From: Corbicula japonica
Taxonomy: Eukaryota > Mollusca > Bivalvia > Venerida > Cyrenidae
Assembly: GCA_038501625.1 (NCBI GenBank)
Contig: JAZAYU010000204.1
Span: forward strand, 684,001-748,000
Direction of reading: 5' to 3'
Length of the DNA: 64,000 bases
Shown here: one piece after another, positions 55,690 through 64,000 of the stretch
Position numbering within the stretch: position 1 is the first letter of the stretch
Layout of the letters: the number at the start of each line of letters is the position of its first letter
Notes under the pieces: model-generated
Databases searched by the model: none
What the model was told of the DNA's origin: nothing
The model's input: the letters and a program-made list of their open reading frames with translations, nothing else
Made by a program: the position numbers and the translations under genes

Positions 55690-55830
55690 ACTCCATATGT
55701 ACACATTTTATTGAATGTGCAACCAGTCTTAATGCACATCAGCCGGCAGATCTGTGCCATCTGATCTGGATCTGCACTGGTTGCATCATGGTTAGAAATA
55801 ACCTAATAAATCTAAAAGTGAACCATGTTG
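55690..55830. repeat. GATCAG palindromic repeat family copy
   Basis: Contains 'gccatctgatctggatctg', 'ggttagaaataacctaataa' and neighbouring family phrases. Confidence 0.7.
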
Positions 55831-56511
55831 ATCTTGTTACAAATGTGATAACACATAAATTTGTGCGAGTACAGATGATTTCCATGCTGGAATTATTTGA
55901 CTGAGATTGGTTTAGGAGAGGGTTATGTTAACCGTAGGTCCCAAATAAGTATGTCCGAATGGTTTCCAACATTTAGACTTTATGACGACATAGTTAGATT
56001 CGTTTGCCATGTTTGATTTTAAAGCCATCAAAACGTCCTTGTTTCTGGCTCTTAGCACATTAATATGTATACAAACTAGTTTCCATTCCTCGCGTTTGAA
56101 TAGTATTGTCATAAAGATTGTAAGAAGTTGGACAATTGTCACACATTTTTTAAATGCCAAGTTCTTTTTGTGAAACTCTACCATCACAAAATTAGTTTAT
56201 ATCACTAAGACAACAGCATTACCTGCGATCATTTGAAACCGCCTATTCAGGAAATGGGCTGACCATTATTTGACTGCTACACCCAAGATTTTTTTACCAA
56301 CCAAATATTGCTGCCCAAAAAGTGTGTTCGAGCTAACCCACTGAACCACCTCTGGATCCCCACCTGCAACCTTAGACTGTTGGGGTAAGCTGTTGAATTG
56401 GATGATGGGCCACTACCAGGGATATGACGGCCGTGTTTTCTTGAATGACATCTTAACCCAATAAAGGTGTAGATTGTATTTGCTTACGGTTTTAGATTTG
56501 AGTCATAATAT

Positions 56512-56705
56512 GCTACTCAAAATTTGATAGGGATCGCTTTCCGTTTTATTCCGAATTACTGCCCCTACCAAATTTCAACCGCTGTTCCACTTCAACAGTT
56601 TTACGGTTCATTCCCTTTTTGGCACAAAGCTGATGTCAAATGAATAAATTTTCAGAATCACAGCAAATATTTTTTTTCGTTTGAACCTTATCAAATTTTG
56701 AGTAT
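56512..56705. mobile_element. MITE, second copy of the 27201-27417 family
   Basis: Left 'gctactcaaaatttgatagg' and right 'ccttatcaaattttgagta' are inverted copies and match the ends of the element in RFC1 intron 9; the interior differs more. Confidence 0.75.
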
Positions 56706-57189
56706 TAGACATGACTGATATGGTTATAAACATACGTGTGTTGTATTTTTGCTTGTGAAGTATACGTGACGTTTTCAAAAATTCAAAATTATTTTTCGTT
56801 GAACATTAACGGTACGATGAATTCAAGTAATAGATGAGTACAAGTATAACGTACAGATACTGTAACCGAATGTTGACATGTCACGATTTCCGGAGTATAG
56901 TACATTATCAGTCTTAGAATTATGCGAATTTCATACCAGTTAAATATAATTTTAAGTATAAAATACATAAAGATGAAAATGCTGTATAGAAATTCGTAAC
57001 ATTAATACTAACGTTTGTCCGAATCGCGTTTCATACTGCCCACTATTAACAAGAATGGTACATGTTCTTACAATATTAAAAATGCAAATATCTAACAAAT
57101 AGTGAAAATAAAAATGTCTGACTAGAATAACAGACCAGTAACTTATGTTCGACCGGCGGCGACGATTACACACCTGAAATTTAATGGAT

Positions 57190-57290
57190 TATGTTAGGCC
57201 TTATGTGCTTAAGCCATAGTCCGATAGTTCAGCTTTCCTGTGAAGCCTCGTTTTGGGTTGATATCTGGTCACGGGAAGTAACTCGTACAG
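57190..57290 (+). repeat. Dispersed repeat, partner of 30595-30700
   Basis: Shares 'gttcagctttcctgtgaagcc' and 'gtaactcgtac'-type phrases with 30595-30700, same order. Confidence 0.6.
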
Positions 57291-57902
57291 GACTGCGAAA
57301 CTGTTTATTGGAAAGGCGTATAGAAATAATGTTATGCGTCTTTTTTTAGAAAGTCACGTGATGCAAACCTTTATAGCAAAATATTATTTGCATATAAGTT
57401 GAACTGATATTATATTTGAATCAAACAACTGTTCAGGATGATCCCATATATGAAATAGATTCGATCCGTTATATAGATTTTGTTGGTCAAAAGCAAGACA
57501 TCGTTTATGTTTTTCTTAGAGACTAATGAATATCTGACTGGCGGGAAAGGCTGTCTGTAAACAAAAGTTTACAAAAAGCTAGTCGGTCATTAGCATACAC
57601 TTTTAACGAAAATGTATTCCAAAATCTAGAGTTTATGTTCAACAACAAAAGTTTGTCACTGTCCTAGGGTGGGGGATGAGCAGCCTGACAAGGACTCAAA
57701 TTATTATTTTTACTATTCTGATCTTCAACAATTTCGTACGAATGCTGAACTTCAACATGTAATATTGCTGGTTCTCGCACATTTTCCTGTTTTTGTTTGT
57801 TTGTTTTAATGATGTCAATTTCAGTTTAGCCATGTTAGATGAAATAATGCGGGTTTCCAAAAGAACTCGTGTCCTTTCGTTGACTTTGAAAATTGATGAA
57901 AA

Positions 57903-58088
57903 TGTTCTCAGAAGTTAACGGTTTAGCGAATGTGCGGTGACCGTTGTTTAAAGTAAAAACAAGAGGTCAGCGATTTTGCAATTTGTTTGCGATTTCCAGT
58001 GCAATTTCGGTGAATGTTCTCAGAAGTTACCGGAGGTTTAGCGAATGTGACATGACCATTGTTTAAAGTAAACATAGGAGATCAGCAT
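57903..58088. repeat. Imperfect direct duplication, offset about 112 bp
   Basis: 'gttctcagaagtta', 'ggtttagcgaatgtg' and 'gaccattgtttaaagtaaa' appear in the same order at 57903-57974 and 58015-58088. Confidence 0.8.
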
Positions 58089-60504
58089 TGACAATTTTTT
58101 TTATCTAATATCACAAGCGTAGTCAATGGGGCGGCGGTACGCTAAAAGACAGTCATCAATACGATCAATTAGCTGCGACGACAGAGATAAACGACTAGGA
58201 TTGCCACGGGAGGTTAATTGCACTTTGTGAGATTACACGTTCAGCGTGGTAGCATCAATAATGATTTTGTTTATTGAACTTGTCTAATATCAATTTATAG
58301 GATAAATGGCGACACGTTACCTCAGTTACAAGTACTTCGTTAGTCAAGTATGTTGAAAAATCATTTCAGGTCGTAATTACAAATGTAGTTGTTATCAGCT
58401 AATCAACCTCATAATTTTGCATTTCACGAGCGCACTATTGGAATGTTAAAACCCGAGCTGCGAGAGTTTAAACCTAGTTGGTTTGATGACTACCCATCTC
58501 TTCATTAGTTGTGAACATTACATTTTATCTTTTATTCGCAATTCAGAGGTACATTTATATATTATGCTCTTTCTCAAAGATTTGCATAAAAGTGCCTAGT
58601 TTTGAGCTTGTTGAACAAAAACTGCCATGTTTTTTTAGATCTATCTATTCTGTCCTTTTGATATCCAACTTGGAGCACTAATTACGATGCGGTATTTTAT
58701 GTTTTTGAAATGCTTAAAAGTCTTTAACAGGCTCAATGAAACCGAGCATGCAATATTTTCATATTTTTCTTCGGTGGTTTTCAAAGTGACCTTTTCATCT
58801 ATTTTAAGAAAAAATCTTAAACGATTGTTTAACATAGAAACTTGGTAATCATTCTATACGTGCATCTGTATTTTTATCATTTAAACTTTAACTATTTAAT
58901 TTATGTTATAAAACTTTCGCCGCCCTAATATTCAAAACTTGCCCTTGAATATATGAATTATTAACGAAATACGAATTGATTTATTTTGATTCCCCTATTT
59001 CCTCTCAAAACCGCATCTATCCATGCGTTCTCTACTTGGGATCTATAGTGAACGGTTGGACTCGTCGCAGTTGCAATCCAAATTGAGTTTAACTTGTAAA
59101 AGATTTCCGGGATACCCCTGACCCCAATGTCTGCTTCCCCATACACATGCAATATAACGGATCTGGACTCGGTCTTGGGATACTAAACAATAACATATTT
59201 TTGACAAGTACAGTAAGGTAGACAACACAAGCACTATCATTTCTATGCAAGGGCGATCTACAAGAATATACTGCAAGCAATGCAAAACCAGCCTTTAAAG
59301 TAGAGAACTAGTTGTGAAGAATTTTCAGAACAGTGGCATAACGACAATTTCTTTGATGATAGATTAATTTAAATACAAATAGTGCTTCTTGAGTTTCTGT
59401 AATAGTTTCAGAGAAAATCGTTCAAACAAAAACAAAAGATATGAGCAGCATAAACCTTAAGTGAAAATAATAAATGCATCTGCATCCTAATTTATTGTTT
59501 AATGTCTTCTAACGCACGTCAACTTCAAGTTTGACGAGATCTGCTGACCCAACTAAAACTACACTTTATGTTGGTAATGAATCCTGAACATTATAAGCAT
59601 CGCTTTTCTGCACACTGTACAAATAAGCATCGACTGTGTGGAAAGTTCTATGGTACCTCTTTGAGCATTCGCGTCCATGTAACATATTCATCCGATTCCC
59701 TGGTGCTTAAACAACGTCATTATTTCTGGGCGTCCTGAATAAAATAATAAATTACGTCTACTAGAGACATGATTATTTATATTTATGTCTTTTGAAGGTA
59801 CACGTCTTCTTCATGTTTCAATAAAACAAACATCAGACGTTCAACTTTGTTTGCATGCTTTAAAGTAACAGCATTGTGCATTGTACAATGTAAATATGTT
59901 CTCTTGTTTATGTTTTGTACATGTACATACAGAAAAATGTAAATGGAGATAAACTTGAAACTTGAAACATCAACTAAATTCACAAATAGTTTGTCAGATA
60001 CAATCTGTGTGACATTGATCGACAGAAAACTGGCCATATCATTGACTTCCGTTGGTTCAAAAGTAAATACAAGCAAGAATACATACCTACTTGTTCTATT
60101 ATTTTTTTTGCTAATGACCGACTAGCTTTTTGGAAAGCAAAAACTTGTAGTGATTATGTTCAGAATATACTACACTCTTCATATGGAACATACATGTTAC
60201 TTATTGACAAAATAATATGATTGGAATTTCATTTGCATTGAATGTGGAATTCGTGATCGAATCATTCTTGCATCTAACACAAGCAAGGAAAATCGTTCAA
60301 ACCTGATTTTAGGTTTCACGTATATCATGTATCGAAATAAGTATCTATAATATAATGCATATGTTATACTATGCACAGTTTTGAAATCGCTTCGGCACTT
60401 TCAACATGTTCATAGCCGAAGCCCACTTATCACTAAAATACTCCGTAAATATACTTTTTGCTGTTTCTTATTGCTTACACCGCATTCACCCAACTGAGAT
60501 ATGC

Positions 60505-60742
60505 TTAACCCTTTCCTCCACAGATACAACTTTATTGCGTGGGCGAACAGTTCAGATCCAGTTCAGCCGGCACATACGTTCCGTCTGATCAGGATCTAAA
60601 CTGCTTTTTGATTCGTTAGGTTATTTCTGACCAAAATGCGACCAGTGCAGATCCTGATCAGACGTGCCGTATGTGCCGGCTGATCTGGATCTACACTGGT
60701 CGCACATGCGTAAAAATGCGTATCTATGGAGGAAAGGGTTAA
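60505..60742. repeat. GATCAG palindromic repeat family, best full-length copy
   Basis: Starts 'ttaaccctttcctccacag' and ends 'atggaggaaagggttaa'. Left and right halves are near complements around a centre close to 'gttaggttatttctgacc'; 'ctgatcag' occurs in both halves. About 238 bp. At least a dozen other copies lie in the window, mostly 54-63 kb and in RFC1 introns. Non-coding. Confidence 0.92.
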
Positions 60743-62930
60743 GGCATGCTACGATTAACAGGGTGAGTTAGTGCGGTGATGATAGTCCGGAAAAGATTCG
60801 TTTCTTCTGAGCTGCCACGCGCTAGTGAAGCCTGCAAATAATAAAATTATAAACCCGGACATTTATTAGAAATAATTGCTCATTTAGATCATTCTTATTC
60901 ATCATTTTTGATTTATTGGTTTTCGGGGTGAAAGGTATATCGCAGTTAATTATTGATTTACAATCGCCTTAAATTGTTCCGGTGTGACAATGCTCTGATC
61001 TGACGAGGGCTGATCAAAAAGTGTCCTGCCAGGTACACCAGTTACAACATGTAACTAAAGTTATTCGTTGTCAAGGCGTGGTAAAGCAAATTATATTCTC
61101 TATTTACTTTAAGTGTCCAACTTAATATTTCCTAATCTCGAATGTGATATTTATGTAACGTTAAATATATTGCCAGATCACGTGAAATGAAATAGCCATT
61201 TCGTCTTGTATCGATGTGTTTGTGTATGGGCCGGAAGCCTTCACCACAATAAACTATTGCATTGAATTGAATTGTAGCAATGCAGAAAAGTAAGTTCAGT
61301 ACAACAGGTACAATTATTACCGACTCCTTTAAAGAAGCTACCATAGGTATTTTATCTTCACTAGTGGACATAAACGAAATGATTAAAAATAAATAAATCA
61401 ACATAAATAGTCAATAAAACATTATCTAGAAAAAAGCGCCAGATTTATTTATAGTCGGATCGTGAAAGTAGTTTTCGTCGGTAAACATTTACGCGTATTC
61501 AAATATCCACGGACATTCCAGGATTCGCTCTTTTAATTATTTTCTTCTAAATCACAAGAAATTGTATTTTTCCAAACAACAAAAACCCCAAGACATAATG
61601 GAATGTTTTCTGGTGATTTTGAGGCATGTTTCATTATTTTTCCAAACAGCAAAACCCCAAGACATAATGGAATGTTTTCTGGTGATTTTGCGGCATGTTT
61701 CATTATTTTATTCAAAGCTCTTATATCTATTATCAGACATCAACGTTCATGTTTTCAATACGTTTATTGACCGCCCCTCGCACAATGCTATCAATTGGAT
61801 GAAGTTGACTTTTATTGCGGGTAGAAAGTCCTAAACCATTATATTGTTAAATGCTTTAGCCTTTACATTTAACAGAGGTGTTAAGTTTATAGGAAAATAC
61901 GTTTATTGGTTTGTAGATATTAACAATCAAACGAATCGGTTACAGTTGGTAATTGGAATGTTTACAGATGTAATTCAGTTGATACATAAGGTAATGTTTG
62001 TTTTCACCGTTTAAATATGTTGACTTATTAGAGGCGGACAAACAGCATCTGTGCTTATTATTTCATATTTAATACTTAAACAGTGATCGTTAGCTTTATT
62101 AACTTAATTACTTGTAAAATTAGTGGAACTGTGCACATCATTTTAAGGCCTGGTCACGGTTAGCAATCAAAGACAAAATTAAATACTTTTTTCATTTCAT
62201 TTTGGCTTTGACATAAGAAAGTTTTTTATTCTTTTCGATTTAAATTAAATGAAGGGATATTTAAACATACTATCTTTTCGACTTCTTGGTGAACTTTTGG
62301 CCAGTTGTCAACCGCACCGTTTAAAGTATATGTCCTGAATATTTGTTTTAAATAAATATGTTACTAATTTGTTACATGTGCGCACCAGGGAATAGGGTCG
62401 ATAATACATGGAAGTGACGATTTTTCAATATGATTTGTCTAAATAATATAAAGATGCGATTCAACTTATATTTTTAATAAGATATCTCCCTTCCAATTTA
62501 TGGAGTAAAAATCGAACTATACCTTACCATTCCTTACATATAATTAAGGGACAAGAGACACCGACTTGCTCAGTCAGGGGCATCATGGGCATATATCATC
62601 ACATTCTGAGGCAGCCATTATTTGCAGATTGCCTCTATATGAATAAAGAACGTTGTGTAAAAACGGACATTTTATATAAAATATTTACGGAAAAAAAATC
62701 CGTGAAATATATACAGGTCCTTTGGGCGAGCCTGATAACCTGTCCCAGTTATGTTGCTCTCCAGACATTTACACTGTAGAAAAACATCACAACATTCTCG
62801 GGATGGCGGACAGTACTGAAACTCGGAAAGAAAAATTGGATGTATTAATTTACAATTCGAACCTTCAGCTTAATTAACCGATTCTACAGAAGGTATAAGT
62901 CCTGGTGTTAAAGAAAGTGACATTGGTTAA
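60743..62930. other. Intergenic sequence, no gene recognised
   Basis: Includes a two-copy tandem duplication at 61567-61707. No coding exon with recognisable motifs. Confidence 0.5.
61567..61707. repeat. Two-copy tandem duplication, about 70-bp unit
   Basis: Unit runs 'tttttccaaacaacaaaaac' to 'ggcatgtttcattat'; the second copy starts near 61637 with three changes. Confidence 0.92.
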
Positions 62931-63180
62931 CTCTTTACTCCATATATACGTTTTTTCCTCATTTGTCCGCAAGTGTCGATCCAGATCAGCTGGTACATCC
63001 GTGCCTTCTGATCCGAATCTACACTGTTTGCTACCTGATCACGGATAACCCAATGAATCTAAAGCGAACATTGTAAATCCTGATCAGACGGCACGGCTGT
63101 GTCAGCCGATCTGGATCTACACTGTTCGCCATGGGATAACAGTCACATCCCATGGAATAGTATGTTAACCATTTAGCGAG
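62931..63180. repeat. GATCAG palindromic repeat family, full-length copy
   Basis: From 'ttaactctttactccat' through 'gatccagatcagctgg', 'cctgatcagacggcacgg' and 'gttcgccatgggataacag' to 'ttaaccatttagcgaggaaa'. About 250 bp, moderately diverged. Confidence 0.82.
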
Positions 63181-63580
63181 GAAATGACGAGAGAAAATCG
63201 ATAAAACATAAATTGCAAAATGTGACTTGCATTAATTATCTTTAAAATGTGCAACCATACAATGTAAATATCCTCGCGGAACAATTAGCACAGCCGTTTA
63301 CCCAATAATGAGAAAATGATCAATGGAAGGTTATCTTAGGATCTGGGCCGGGTTTACCTTTCATTTCTATCACGTCGACATTTCTTCTATACCAGTGATT
63401 GAAAGCCCGATTGATCACGATAACTGTTTTCTAATTAAATCAATATTCAATAATGGCTAAGGGAGTCATCCGTTTGAAAAGAACAGAAAGGATATAGAAT
63501 TCTGATTGATGAACAACTTGGGACCTAGAGTGTTTGCTTCCATCTTACCGTGAGAACGTTTATTATCAAGTGGTTTACAA

Positions 63581-64000
63581 TTATAATGTTGTATGTTAAA
63601 CATATATTTCAATGATATTGTTGACTATGTACTGTGTACACGTCTATGAAATATTTATAAAACTTTGTTCTGTGCTGTTCTAATATTTTCGCATTAAATT
63701 ACAATTAGCTACATTCATCATCGCCCGTTGCCCGACAATTCTGTTTTTGTATAACGACGTTGACGTTGACGAAAAAAAGAAAGAAAAAATGTACATCTAT
63801 ATTTTTTTCTAAAGGTCATTGACCGAAACGTCATAATAAACGATTGAACTAACTAAGTTTTGGCACTATCCCTTAGGATTATTATTATGTTTGGACTTGA
63901 CTTCACTTTTTATGTGCACCGTATTCCACGTTTATTATAAAGTGCTGCATAATTATAACGTTGTATGTTATACATACATTTCAGTGATATTGTTGACTAT
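63581..64000. repeat. Direct repeat pair, offset about 372 bp, running off the window
   Basis: 'ataatgttgtatgttaaaca' ... 'gatattgttgactatg' at 63584-63630 recurs at 63955-64000 with four or so changes. The second copy is cut by the window edge, so this may be the start of a longer tandem array. Confidence 0.8.

Larger units (their letters stand above)
56710..60500. other. Intergenic sequence, no gene recognised
   Basis: Short open frames only. Includes the dispersed repeat copy at 57190-57290 and an imperfect direct repeat of about 70 bp at 57903 and 58015 ('gttctcagaagtta..cgg' to 'gtttaaagtaaa'). Confidence 0.5.

Noticed and set aside
55108..55704. Open frames of 198, 113 and 103 codons on the minus strand with a repeating Tyr-His-Trp-Cys pattern
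   Set aside because: All are translations of a 23-bp minisatellite that lacks stops; the period shifts frame every unit, so each frame shows the same peptide.
58961..59285. Overlapping minus-strand frames of 63-80 codons with Trp/Gly residues
   Set aside because: I considered a split exon, but found no consistent acceptor/donor pair and no family resemblance.
61132..61404. 90-codon minus-strand frame with a hydrophobic start
   Set aside because: No recognisable motif or splice context; the part around 'gcaatagtttattgtggtga' looks like repetitive DNA.

Overview
The window looks like nuclear DNA from an invertebrate animal, most probably a bivalve mollusc. It is AT-rich, the genes are split by GT-AG introns, and the gaps are crowded with short inverted-repeat DNA transposons, palindromic repeats and minisatellites of the kind common in clam genomes. 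The bivalve assignment is inference from repeat style and protein similarity recalled from memory; no search was run.

Layout. (1) 1072-2301, + strand: the last two coding exons of a glycosyltransferase-like gene that enters from the left. Its stop codon is followed within a few bases by a 47-bp minisatellite. (2) About 2.6-11.6 kb: intergenic sequence in which I recognise no gene. (3) 12862-54150, + strand: a nearly complete gene for the large subunit of replication factor C (RFC1). I traced 22 coding exons with GT-AG borders. They join in one open frame of 3762 nt including the stop. Exon 2 begins exactly at the conserved N-terminal Asp-Ile-Arg-Lys-Phe-Phe, so the initiator Met must lie on an upstream exon that I can only guess at (candidate near 10422). 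The order is an acidic/basic N-terminal region, a BRCT domain, an AAA+ ATPase module, the RFC1 C-terminal domain and a Lys-rich tail. (4) 54.2-64 kb: 3' flank and intergenic DNA with a 23-bp minisatellite and several dispersed palindromic repeats; no gene recognised.

The RFC1 introns are the most informative part. Intron 12 (32563-39449) is almost filled by three DNA transposons lying side by side. One is an apparently intact Tc1/mariner-superfamily (pogo-like) element, 36093-39353, on the opposite strand. It has an uninterrupted 681-residue DD35D transposase ending in a PHD-like zinc finger, matching termini, TA target duplications and repeated sub-terminal motifs. Four further introns hold elements with CAGGG...CCCTG ends, and all but one of these elements have a clean 5-bp target duplication that can be read directly. 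This matches the 5-bp-duplication branch of hAT elements. A degraded mariner (49104-50118), several TA-flanked MITEs, a nested insertion into a tandem array, and two palindrome families complete the picture. Several elements end within 20-45 bp of a splice acceptor and may supply or alter splicing signals.

I do not see a clearly new multi-gene system. The observations most worth following are the intact pogo/PHD transposon, the 5-bp-duplication element family, and the transposons sitting at exon borders.
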